64,000 nt of DNA, taken from assembly GCA_015075305.1 (NCBI GenBank), contig JABTUS010000001.1, positions 434,001 through 498,000 of the forward strand. Direction: 5' to 3'. Under the pieces are notes generated by a model. The model saw only the letters and a list, made by a program, of their open reading frames with translations. It was not told the origin of the DNA and did no database searches. Position numbers and translations under genes: made by a program. The DNA comes from Opitutaceae bacterium (GTDB lineage Bacteria > Verrucomicrobiota > Verrucomicrobiia > Opitutales > Opitutaceae). Position 1 is the stretch's first letter, and each line of letters begins with the position of its first letter. This document shows positions 16,730 to 25,414 of this stretch, piece after piece.

Positions 16730-17437
16730 TCAGGTTTCGCTGTCCTTGTAGCGATGGAGTCCCGCCGGATTGATGACATCGATCCGCCGTCCGGCAACCT
16801 CGATGATGCCCTCTGATCGGAACCGGGCAAAAGTGCGCGAAAGCGTTTCACTTGTGACCCCGAGCTGGCCCGCCAGAACCTTCTTGCTCACCGGCAGCTC
16901 AAAACTGCTTTGTTCGCCGGCGTGGTGCAGGATCCAGTCTGCGAGACGGACTTCTATCTGCTTGCCCTTGAGATCGTGCAGGCTCTGCACGAGGTGCTTC
17001 AGGTGCAGGCTCATGGAGGCTAGCATGTGCAGTGCGAGTTCGGGCTTGCGGCAGACCAGCTCGCGAAAATGGGCGCGGCGGACCATCACGACCTGGGACG
17101 TTTCCAGCGCAACGGCATTGGCGGGATAGGCCTCGAGGGTCGCCAGTGTGACTTCGGCAAAACTCTCCGATTCCTGGAACACGCAGATGATCTGTTCCCG
17201 TCCATCGGAAGTCAGCCGGTAGACGCAGATGCGGCCGGTCTGAACGACATAGAAGCCCTCGGACTTGTCGCCCTGCCTGAAAAGAAGTTCATCCTTCTGC
17301 AGGGAGCGAAGGGTGCAGCCAGCCGCGATCGCGGCGATGTCCTCCTGCTTCAGAACCGCAAACATGCGGCTCTTTCGTAGTGTCGCGACAATGGCTGCGG
17401 TGCGCAGTCCTTGAATATCAGAAGTTGGCACGGCCAT
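16730..17437 (-). CDS. Crp/Fnr-family regulator, Dnr-like
   Basis: A 235-aa transcription factor with an N-terminal cyclic-nucleotide-type beta-roll (FRQGDKSEGFYVVQTGRI), a dimerisation helix (LHMLASMSLHLKHLVQ) and a C-terminal winged helix (LAGQLGVTSETLSRTFARF). The recognition helix has ExxSR, which contacts TTGA half-sites in Fnr. The N-terminal cysteine cluster that holds an Fe-S centre in Fnr is absent, so an NO- or heme-sensing Dnr-type role fits the nos setting better than oxygen sensing. A matching box lies 24 bp upstream of its ATG, which could allow autoregulation, and another controls the SCO operon. Confidence 0.9.
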   Translation of the reverse strand: MAVPTSDIQGLRTAAIVATLRKSRMFAVLKQEDIAAIAAGCTLRSLQKDELLFRQGDKSEGFYVVQTGRICVYRLTSDGREQIICVFQESESFAEVTLATLEAYPANAVALETSQVVMVRRAHFRELVCRKPELALHMLASMSLHLKHLVQSLHDLKGKQIEVRLADWILHHAGEQSSFELPVSKKVLAGQLGVTSETLSRTFARFRSEGIIEVAGRRIDVINPAGLHRYKDSET

Positions 17438-17460
17438 GACGGAGAACTTCGGCGCTTTCC

Positions 17461-17474
17461 TTGAGATGAATCAA
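17461..17474. promoter_or_regulatory. Fnr/Dnr-type box upstream of the small DUF2249 gene
   Basis: TTGAGATGAATCAA differs by one base from TTGAT-N4-ATCAA. Its centre (17467.5) is exactly 41.5 bp upstream of the A of ATG 17509, the same geometry as at the SCO operon. A weak -10 (CAATCT, 17497-17502) lies in register. It also lies 24 bp upstream of the regulator's own start codon. Confidence 0.7.
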
Positions 17475-17508
17475 GGTGATAAGGCTGTCCATCGGGCAAT
17501 CTGAATCC

Positions 17509-17751
17509 ATGCAGCCCCAAAAGCCACTTCCGCTCGACGTCCGGCCCATCTGCGCCCGCCGCCAGCCTCCCATGTCAGCGATCCTCAACGCGCTCGCCCG
17601 CTTGGAGCCCGGGCAATCCTTGGAGCTAACGGCGCCCTTTGAACCCGTGCCCTTGTACGATTTCCTCGGTGCCCGCGGCTTCACCCATGAAACGCGCGAG
17701 GCGGAGCCCGGTGTCTGGGTGATCCTTTTCACCCCAAAATCTGCCGATTGA
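17509..17751 (+). CDS. Single-domain DUF2249 protein
   Basis: An 80-aa protein that is one DUF2249 module: LPLDVRPICARRQPP at the start, LEPGQSLELTAPFEPVPLYDFL in the middle and GVWVILFTPK at the end. It resembles the N- and C-terminal modules of the tandem DUF2249 gene in the same locus. ATG 17509 fits both the domain start and the promoter geometry; an upstream in-frame start at 17476 would lie inside the promoter. It is divergent from the Fnr-type regulator and probably its target. Function is unknown, with a role around NO or N2O respiration suggested by context. Confidence 0.82.
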   Translation: MQPQKPLPLDVRPICARRQPPMSAILNALARLEPGQSLELTAPFEPVPLYDFLGARGFTHETREAEPGVWVILFTPKSAD

Positions 17752-18366
17752 AGTTGAAATCGGCCGAAGGTGTACGCCATCGCCGAAAATCGCTGAAGCG
17801 GCTTGACCTCATTCCATGGTTTTCCTTCGACCCACGACGGTGGGAGGCATAAGCATATTCGCATCGCATGGTCATTCGTCGAATGGACGCTCTCTGCTCC
17901 GAAAGCCACCGCCAATCCTCCGATTTCGCCAACCACCGCTTTCGCGCGCTTGATTACGCAGTGCCAATTTGGGCTTCATTCTCCCAGCTTCCCGAGACAC
18001 CCTGTACCGCTCTGCCCTGCTCTTAGACCCCGGGCGGACCTCAACGCCAGACCATATCGGCGCTTCGGTGCTGCCCACGATGTCCCAACACCGCAGGCTC
18101 CCCCTATTTTGAGCATTTCGGGGCTCGTTAACACGGCTTTGCAGTTCGCTGCCTACGCTTGAAGACGCCGTTTCCGGTCGCCAGCCAAGGCTCGCTTCCG
18201 GCTGCCGGTCAGGCTTTGCCGGGCGGGTCGGTTCCCGCAGGGTCTCCTTTGAGACTTTCCTTCGCTCCTTCCTTTTCATTTTCCTTTCTTTGTTCAGTTT
18301 GGGCGCTTTCCCGTCTCATCGGGCTTTCGCTGGCGCCATGGGACAGGCTCTAGTTGGCGAAGTCGG
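17752..18366. other. Non-coding junction between the nos block and the Rhs/IS island
   Basis: No credible gene is seen in this 615-bp stretch. Open frames on either strand are arginine/serine- or proline-rich and lack domains. It contains short GC-rich inverted segments around 18170-18240 and a pyrimidine-rich run near 18250-18300. It ends where homology to the IS4 element begins. Confidence 0.5.
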
Positions 18367-18643
18367 GATAGGTGAGCTGTGCGAAGACCATCGTGGCAAA
18401 GTGATCGTAAGCGGAAAGCGCCGGAGTGTCGCGACGCATTGGATATCGCGAGGAGCAACGCGAAAACTCTTTCCCGCTGATGCCTGCGAGCACTTGGGCC
18501 AGAGCAGTTTTGCCGGTATTCATCCGCGAAATAGCGGACCACTTGGCCCAAGAAATCAAATCGATGACACATCAAAATCATCGTTAATCGCTATTATTAA
18601 ATGCGTTAGGAATGCCAGAATCACCCCAAGTCAGACAGCCGTG
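18367..18643 (-). mobile_element. Truncated left end of an IS4-family element
   Basis: About 277 bp homologous to the first 273 bp of the IS at 20053-21331, in inverted orientation. It includes the terminal CACGGCTGTCTG (minus strand) and the first ~60 codons of a transposase that is less damaged here than in the longer copy (MNTGKTALAQVLAGISGKEF). Homology stops at ...LTYP; the frame then ends within a few codons. Confidence 0.8.
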
Positions 18644-18670
18644 GCACCGACCCCGTGGAAATCACACGTG

Positions 18671-19150
18671 TTACGGAATGATTTCTCCAACCGCGCCAAG
18701 TATCGTGGCTTTCATCTGCCGCTCTAAAGCACGTGAATGAGACTTATAATTCTCCTTGTCGATATAGAAAACAAATGGGGGCTCTAGCCATGGATAATAG
18801 GCGACGCAAAACTCTCCTCCTTCTTCCGCAATTACGACATATGCGATGCCCCTTGGTATTGGATCGCCAGGTTTCCACCTCTCCAACGCTCTCCTCCAGC
18901 TCCGCAACTCTTGCTCAAGTTGAGCATTCCCATTGTCTGATTCTGAAATATAATTTTCTATAGATTTAATCTTTGTCTCGATTAGCGCCCGGTTTGCCGC
19001 ATCTATTAGTTTCCCAAGTCGAAGTGTAGAGTCGGAAAGTATCAACAGGAGAATCTCAGGAGTGTTGCTCGATTGCTGAGGTTTCGATCGAACTGAGAGA
19101 GTCAAAGCGCATGTAACAATCACGATCAACAATATAACTTTTACTTGCAT
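18671..19150 (-). CDS. Candidate immunity protein of Rhs module 1 (hypothetical, exported)
   Basis: A 159-aa protein I do not recognise. A hydrophobic leader (MQVKVILLIVIVTCALTLS) looks like a signal peptide or membrane anchor, followed by a charged, partly helical body (ALIETKIKSIENYISESDNGNAQ region) and a C-terminal FYIDKENYKSHSRAL segment. Its ATG lies 8-10 bp inside the 3' end of the toxin-like Rhs tip, so the two would be translated together, the usual order for a toxin and its immunity gene. The function is inferred only from position. The leader suggests protection in the periplasm or at the membrane. Confidence 0.6.
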   Translation of the reverse strand: MQVKVILLIVIVTCALTLSVRSKPQQSSNTPEILLLILSDSTLRLGKLIDAANRALIETKIKSIENYISESDNGNAQLEQELRSWRRALERWKPGDPIPRGIAYVVIAEEGGEFCVAYYPWLEPPFVFYIDKENYKSHSRALERQMKATILGAVGEIIP

Positions 19151-20052
19151 CCAAGCACCTTTCTCGTTTCTCGAAATGACATGTCGTATTTCTTCCCACC
19201 AATTGCTCCATAAAAGCGTTTTGTTTGCCCATCGAATGCTCCTCCGAAAACGGGATATCCACCTGCAGGCCCACCGGAAACGAAATTCTTTTTATTTCCT
19301 AGGTTGCGAAAATCAGCATCTGATAGACCAATATTCCCACCGGGGTCGTTTGGATGCGTGTGAAATTGGTAGTAGAAAGTCAGAAGATTGCCATCAATCA
19401 TCTGCGATGGTGAGGGAACCGGCACATAGTAACGTGTCGTCGGTCGCTCGTTTGGTATTTCCACTGGCTGCGGTGGCCCAGTAAAGGGTGTAAAGTCTCT
19501 CAAGTACGCATTCTCCCCGTTCCAAGCGATCAATGGTCCCTCTTTCCCACCCATGACACTTGGCTGCCCATTAGCATAATCTGCGCTCGTCAGCGAAAAT
19601 TCTCTGTAGAAATTGAATCCGCCTTCTGTGTCTTGAATACCGTAGTAGTGATCGAATTTGTTTGGATCAAGGAATGACTCGCAGAGTGATTTCTTGAGGG
19701 TCGCAGACATATTTTCCAATATGTTCTTGGCCTGTTCCTTGGGGTTTCGAGAATTCTTTGGAGGATCGTCTGGCGGTGGTGTTTCGGGATCAGTAGGGTA
19801 AAAGTTTGGCCCCTGCGATTGTTGGGATAGTCCATCGCTATAGAATCTTCTCCCGCCACCGATAGACTCATTTACTTCAAATGGATCCATTTTGTTTTCC
19901 TTTTCCGTTGGCGGTATTGGATGAGGCGCATCCGGATCGTCCACACAGTTCCCTTTACCATCATAGCGAGAATTGAACGGGCAAGCGTGCTCTCCATCAC
20001 CTACATCATAAAAGCCGACGGGAATTGCGGGATTCTCCTTGTGGGTATCACC
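19141..20052 (-). pseudogene. Detached Rhs C-terminal tip with JAMM/DUF4329-like HTHP domain (module 1)
   Basis: About 300 codons that were once the C-terminal tip of an Rhs protein. Near the C-terminus is FHTHPNDPGG...LSDADF, matching the HxHP-x(n)-SxxD pattern of JAMM-fold metalloproteases and DUF4329-type Rhs tips. The frame is open upstream into the IS4 element (to 20313), but the first authentic residues are GDTHKENPAIPVGF. An IS at 20053-21331 separates the tip from its Rhs core; an internal ATG at 19890 could still start a short product. A candidate immunity gene overlaps its 3' end. Confidence 0.72.
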
Positions 20053-21331
20053 CACGGCTGTCTGAATTAGGTTGATTCTGGCGTTTCTAAGACATTTGAG
20101 AATAGCGATTAACGATGATTTTGATGTGTCATCGATTTGATTTCTGGTATGATCGGATCCGCTATTTCGCGGATGAATACCGGCAAAACCGCTGGCCCGG
20201 CGCTCGCAGGCATCAGCGGGAAAGAGTTTCTCGCGTTGTCCTCGCGATATCCAATGCGTCGCGACACTCCGGCGCTTCCGCTTATTGATCACTTGCCACG
20301 ATGGTCTTCGCACAGCTCACCTATCGCGAGAGCCTGCGCGACATCGAGGTCTGGTTTGAATGCGCGTCGAGGGTTGCTTTATCATGCCGGAATTCGCGGC
20401 ACGGTGAAACGCTGCAACTGCTTACGCGAACGAGCATCGCGACTGGCGCCTGTTCGCCGAAGTGGCGGAAGGGTTGATGCGCTGGCGCGACGGATGTATG
20501 CGGGCGATCCAACGCCGCTCGACTTGACGCCGATCTGTTCGCGTTGGATGCGACGTTGATCGAGCTGGAGCTTTGCGCTGTTTCCTTGGGCCCGCTGGCA
20601 GGGCACGCAGGCGGCGGTGAAGCTCAACGTGTTGCTGGATTTCGAGGCCGATCCGCCCGCCTTTGCCAGCTTTGTACGAGGGCGACCGGCACGAAGTCGC
20701 CCGCTCGACGAGATCCCGGTCTGTCCTGCGCCTATTACGTGATGGATCGTGGATATCTGATTTTGCGCGCCTGCACCGGCTGCACGCGATGGGTGCCTCG
20801 TCACCCGCCTCAAGACCAACACCTGCTTACGTGGCCTCGTCGCGACCGGTCGCACCGACCACCGGCTTTGCGTTGGCGATCAAACCATCCGACTCAACTC
20901 CTCGAAGGGCCGACGCTGCTATCCAGAAGCGTTGAGGCGCATCAGCTATATCGATCCCGAAACCAAATTGCGGCTCATCTTCCTGACTAATCAGTTTGCG
21001 CTCGATCCGCTCACCGTGGCGCTCATCTACAAACATCGCTGGAAAATCGAGCTGTTCTTTCGCTGGATCAAACAGCACTTGCGGCTGCGCGGCTCTTCAG
21101 CACCGATCCAAACGGCGTGCGCGCAAATCTGACGGCCCTGTGCGCCCACCTGCTGGTGGCCATCGCCAAACGCGAAAACGCCCCTGCCTGGCACCTACAT
21201 CAAGTTTTGCAAATTATCTCGATTGCCGCCTTGAGAAAGTCTCTGCCAGAGCTATTTGCAAAATTCGATACAACGAACCATACTATCGATACAAGTATCC
21301 AGTTGAAATCAACGGTTCTGATCAGACAGCC
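20053..21331 (+). mobile_element. IS4-family insertion sequence with 10-bp target duplication, decayed
   Basis: A 1279-bp element flanked by direct repeats GGGTATCACC at 20043-20052 and 21332-21341. The ends share the inverted sequence GGCTGTCTGA. It interrupts the Rhs gene of module 1 between core and tip. Deleting the element and one repeat copy puts the codons of ...WDTLGQAYGDT back in frame with HKENPAIP. The transposase inside is frameshifted, so the element is probably not autonomous. Confidence 0.88.
20173..21325 (+). pseudogene. IS4-family transposase, multiply frameshifted
   Basis: Recognisable from ATG 20173 in several frames: IRGTVKRCN near 20390, the second catalytic aspartate segment YYVMDRGY near 20740, TKLRLIFLTNQFALDPLTVA near 20965 and the IS4 signature Y-x2-R-x3-E-x6-K in YKHRWKIELFFRWIK near 21030. 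At least four frame changes are needed to read it through. The N-terminal codons carry a small deletion relative to the fragment at 18367-18643. It is a relic of a DDE transposase. Confidence 0.85.
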
Positions 21332-21341
21332 GGGTATCACC

Positions 21342-22562
21342 ATATGCTTGTCCCAATGTATCCCAACGACTGACTCCATTGTTTCCAGTAAACCCATACA
21401 GATTGATCCCTCCCTTCTCCCCAATTGGATCCCTTCCAATAAACCGCCCATTTCTGGCGTCATAGTGCCTTCGCCCATAATACGACCAACCCGTCTCCGC
21501 GTCCCGCCACTTGGTCGAGAACTTGAACGCATACGTGCTGACCGCGTTGTCCAGCACCTCATCGCGGAGCATTTCGCCGAATGGGGTGTATTCGTAGGAC
21601 GCGGCGAGGGCTCCGGTGCCGAGGCTGACGAGCGACGCCACGTTGCCGTTGCCGTCGTAGGTCGGGTAGGTCTCGCCGGTCGGCGTGTTCGCAATTGCAG
21701 CAGGGCACCCACGCCGCCAGCCTTTGTCAGCGATGACGCAAGGTCAATGCCCCACGCATACGTGCGCTGGAGCTTGTCCAGCGTCGCCCGCCGCCACGGA
21801 ATATTCCGCGATCACATCCCAGCCGTTGTAGATGAAGCGTTGGGAGGACAGTTCCGTCGAGGTGACGCCGTCCATCACCTGTTTCTGGACGCGGCGTCCG
21901 AGGTAGTCGTACGTGAAATTGAGGATGCGATGCGCAAAACCGGCGCTTCTGGCGGCGACGGCTGTTTCCAAACGGACAAGGCGGTTCTCGGCGTCCCACT
22001 GGTAGTCCCAGATACCATCCGAGAGCGTGTTGCCATCGAGGTCGTAACTGAAGCTCTGCGCCACCGCGGGCAACTGCGCCGCCCGCGAGTCGATGCGCAT
22101 CACATTGCTCCCGCCCGCGGACTTCGTGGCGTAGACCGACAGCGGCCCCGCCCACGGACCGAGCACGTTCGAAACCGTCACCTCGTCGCTCCAGAACCGC
22201 CCCTGCCGCCCGGCCGTCACCGTGCGGCCCTTGACCGCCACCACGGCATCGGTGGTCGCCGTGCCTGAGAGGGAGAGCGTGTTGTTCTCGCGTGCCACGT
22301 ACTGGTTGAGCGCATTGGCCGTGTAGTCGTCGCGCAGTCCGCTCACGCCGGTGCTGTTGGACCACTGCCGGTTGCCGATGGAATCGTAGGCGTATTCATG
22401 GCGGCGACCCGGCAGCGGCGCGACCTGGCTGGTCACATTCGTGCCAAGGTAGCCGATGCCCGCGGTCAGTTCGCCGCGGCCATTGTAGGCAAATTGGCGG
22501 TTTGAGGCTTCACCAAAGTGCGCGTGGCCGGAGCCCCCCGTCTTGGAGCATTCATGGCTATC
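21342..22562 (-). pseudogene. Rhs core C-terminal fragment (module 1), frameshifted
   Basis: About 400 codons of Rhs/YD-repeat core: HEYAYDSIGNRQWSNSTG, FSYDLDGNTLSDGIWDYQWD and DAENRLVRLET, ending with the Rhs hallmark GRFIGRDPIGEKGGINLYGF. The 5' part is missing; an in-frame TGA lies just before DSHECSKTG. At least two frameshifts are apparent against the paralogous copy at 24135-25327: a 2-nt loss near 21783 and a 1-nt loss near 21694. The gene originally continued into the tip at 19141-20052. It is a displaced, decaying toxin-delivery gene end. Confidence 0.85.
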
Positions 22563-22655
22563 TCAAATACCAGAATCGTTAGGAGTGACCACATGAGAAT
22601 GACTACTTGGGATTAAATAATGCGAAAAGTGAGGTTTGACCCCTTTGGCTGAACG
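21385..22655 (-). repeat. Direct repeat copy A of the Rhs core and upstream leader
   Basis: About 1.27 kb that is nearly identical to 24135-25405. It covers the Rhs core fragment plus upstream non-coding sequence, including TAATGCGAAAAGTGAGG. Homology stops at the tip side just after the GRDP...NLY motif, so the cores match while the tips differ. Confidence 0.85.
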
Positions 22656-22706
22656 GAAAATCAATGGGTTCTAACCAGACAGCCGTGGGGTCGATCCCGC
22701 GGAAAT
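22656..22706. repeat. IS4 right-end remnant and module-end repeat
   Basis: 22656-22684 resembles the right end of the IS at 20053-21331 (both end TCTRAYCAGACAGCC). 22676-22706 matches 18632-18662 at 26 of 31 positions, including CAGACAGCCGTGG and a C-rich part ending GGAAAT. Both copies lie directly beyond a candidate immunity gene. Confidence 0.55.
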
Positions 22707-23150
22707 TCTCGCATTCATCTCGCATTCATTGACTATATATTTTACAATATTTTTATAATCAAATCTACGCCCCTTAGGACAAAATATCTCTATGACATGG
22801 TTCCCATTGTAATCTCGAAAGATTGTTGATTCAATCGGGACGCATCCAATAAGAACATACCAGATAGAAGATATTAGTCCCACAATCGGCGCAACTGCAA
22901 TACTCTTGGCTATTGCATTTTGCTGAAAGGCCAAGTATGTCAAAAAACACATTATTGCAGTGAAAACGATGGGCACAATCAGTAGATTCGCACGCGGACG
23001 TCGTATTTGTTCACAATTTGGATTAAGTGTAGCTATGTTTATAGTCCTGACTGACTGAAGCCCCAAGGCTTCCATTGAAATAGTCAGGCGTCTGCCTTCT
23101 AGAATCAATGTAGCTCTACTTAACCTGCGATCCTGTTCAAATCGAATCAT
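22671..23150 (-). CDS. Candidate membrane immunity protein of Rhs module 2 (hypothetical)
   Basis: A 159-aa protein with two strong membrane segments (LLIVPIVFTAIMCFLTYLAF and SIAVAPIVGLISSIWYVLIG) between soluble N- and C-terminal parts. I do not recognise a family. It starts at ATG 23150, 12 bp after the stop of the Rhs tip; a TTG at 23162 is the alternative. The last residues (AGSTPRLSG) are translated from the repeat at 22676-22706, so the native C-terminus was probably replaced. Its place right after a tip suggests an immunity protein against a membrane-acting toxin. That is inference. Confidence 0.55.
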   Translation of the reverse strand: MIRFEQDRRLSRATLILEGRRLTISMEALGLQSVRTINIATLNPNCEQIRRPRANLLIVPIVFTAIMCFLTYLAFQQNAIAKSIAVAPIVGLISSIWYVLIGCVPIESTIFRDYNGNHVIEIFCPKGRRFDYKNIVKYIVNECEMNARISAGSTPRLSG

Positions 23151-23162
23151 TTTACAATTCAA

Positions 23163-25327
23163 TTAGGGCCATCTGCCCCCACTCGATGCGGTGCCAATCT
23201 TAGCTGCCCAAGCGGCAACTTCAGCCGCTTTAGCTGCCAGCGCGGCTTCTTCAATAGTAAGACCTTCTACTATAAGTGTACCCTCGCTCAGGGCGCCAGA
23301 TGATACTTGGGCAAGTTGTATGCCCAATCTAAATTGCACTAGACTCGCCGCGGTTCGTCCAACTGCGATTCCCTGAACTCCAATTTCAATCCCAACACCA
23401 ATGGCGCCTGGCCCGAACGCAGCTGCTGGAGCTCCGATTCCAACTGCCTCGCCTATTACGGCGCCAAGCTTCAACTCATCGCTGATTTCGGCGAATCCAG
23501 CAACGATGGCAGCCCAATTGTCGGGGCGTTGTTTATGTAGGCTGTCCCACACGGCACCGTAGGCAGCCGCAATCTCCTCTGACGTCTTGTTTTCCCAGAA
23601 ATCCAACATGCCTGCGCTGTCTGAAGCATCAATCGGAACTGGTATATAAAACGCGCCTTCGTTCGGTCCTGAATAGGATTGGAGTGTACCTATAATCACA
23701 CTGATTCTTGGGAACCGTGTGTCGGCTGGGCTATTTGATAAATTCGCGAAAACCATATCCTTTTGATGATTGGCTAGCTGAATGCTAGTTGCAGTAAATG
23801 AATCAACCGCGGCTAGGATTTTTCCATTCTGAATTACATATGATTGAGGTGCGTATGGGTTAGAAGCCAAGCCTGATTCTCTGAAATCATTAACGTAACC
23901 TTCGTCATTCTCAATGGTTTCTATATAATTGAGAGTTCTCCCACTTCCATCGCTATACGTATATCTCGTACTATACAATGAAACAGAAGATGCTCTTATT
24001 TGCCTCCAAGCTACGCCATTCTCGTCAAAAAAGCCGGGATCTCCCTCTGACCAATGAGAGGCGATTTCGTCAACAAGAGAACCATTTTCGTCCCAGTAGT
24101 CCATCCCTAGATAGTCGAATAGGTTGACGCTATTATTTCCAACAAATCCGTACAGGTTGGTCCCTCCTTGTTCCCCAACCGGATCCCTCCCAATAAACCG
24201 CCCCATCCTGGCATCATAGTACCGTCGCCGATAGTACGACCAGCCGGTCTCCGCATCCCGCCACTTGGTCGAGAACTTAAACCCACAGGTGCTGACGGCA
24301 TTGTCCAGCACCTCGTCGCGCAGCATTTCACCGAAGGGGGTGTATTCGTAGCCGGCCGCGAGGGCTCCGGTGCCGAGGTTGACGAGGGACGCCACGTTGC
24401 CGTTGCCGTCGTAGGTCGGCAGGTAGGTCTGGCCGGTTGGCGTGTTCGCAAATTGCAGCAGGGCGCCCACGCCGCCAGCCTTTGTCAGCGATGACGCAAG
24501 GTCAATGCCCCACGCGTAGGTGCGCTGGAGCTTGTCCAAAGTTGTGCCCGCCGACACGGGATATTCCGCGATCACATCCCAGCCGTTGTAGATGAAGCGT
24601 TGGGAGGACAGGACAGTTCCGTCGAGGTGACGCCGTCCATCACCTGCTTCTGGACGCGGCGTCCGAGATAGTCGTACGTGAAATTGAGGATGCGATGCGC
24701 AATCCCGGCGCTTCTGGCGGCTACCGTTGTTTCCAGGCGGACAAGGCGGTTCTCGGCGTCCCACTGGTAGTCCCAGATACCATCCGAGAGCGTGTTGCCA
24801 TCGAGGTCGTAACTGAAGCTCTGCGCCACCGCGGGCAACTGCGCCGCCCGCGAGTCGATGCGCATCACATTGCTCCCGGCCACAGGCTTCGTGGCGTACA
24901 CCGAAAGCGGACCCGCCCACGGACCGAGGACGTTTGAGACGGTCACCTCGTCGCTCCAGAACCGCCCCTGCCTCCCCGCCGTCACGGTGCGTCCCTTGAC
25001 TGCCACCACTGCATCGCTCGTCGCGGTGCCGGAGAGCGAGAGCGTGTTGTTCTCGCGTGCCACGTACTGGTTGAGCGCATTGGCAGTATAGTCGTCACGC
25101 AGCCCGCTGACGCCGGTGCTGTTGGACCACTGCCGGTTGCCGATGGAATCGTAGGCGTATTCATTGCGGCGACCCGGCAGCGACGCGACCTGGCTGGTCA
25201 CATTCGTGCCAAGGTAGCCGATGCCCGCGGTCAGTTCGCCGCGGCCATTGTAGGCAAATTGGCGGTTTGAGGCTTCACCAAAGTGCGCGTGGCCGGAGCC
25301 CCCCGTCTTGGAGCATTCATGGCTATC
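23163..25327 (-). pseudogene. Rhs core fragment with unrelated tip (module 2), one 5-bp frameshift
   Basis: Read from 25327 down, this is the same 5'-truncated Rhs core as module 1. A tandem AGGAC insertion near 24605-24614 breaks the frame at ...STELS. The second frame then runs cleanly through SSQRFIYNGWDVIAEY, GRFIGRDPVGEQGGTNLYGF and into a tip of about 310 residues. The tip (DYWDENGSLVDEIASHW to SSGGRWP) is not one I recognise; it has a glycine/alanine-rich hydrophobic stretch (GEAVGIGAPAAAFGPGAIGV) that could contact membranes. A membrane immunity candidate follows immediately. Without a native N-terminus it is not expected to be delivered as a full Rhs protein. Confidence 0.8.
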
Positions 25328-25405
25328 TCAAATACCAGAATCGTTAGGAGTGACCATGAGAATGACTACTTGGGATTAAATAATGCGAAAAGTGAGGTTT
25401 GACCC
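24135..25405 (-). repeat. Direct repeat copy B of the Rhs core and upstream leader
   Basis: Partner of 21385-22655. The homology continues beyond the inserted IS at 25406-27243 into 27244-27265 (CCTTTGGCTGAACG), showing that the duplication predates that insertion. Confidence 0.85.
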
Positions 25406-25414
25406 GAATGGCGC

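Noticed and set aside
18159-18353. Small plus-strand frame before the IS fragment
   Set aside because: Low-complexity serine/leucine product with no homology I can see and no start signal.
20053-20313. N-terminal 87 residues of the long minus-strand frame 19141-20313 as part of the toxin
   Set aside because: They are translated from the IS4 left end in antisense and lie outside the target duplication.
24606-24920. N-terminal part of the 585-codon frame of Rhs module 2
   Set aside because: It is the Rhs core read in the wrong frame; the correct core is in the neighbouring frame up to the 5-bp insertion.
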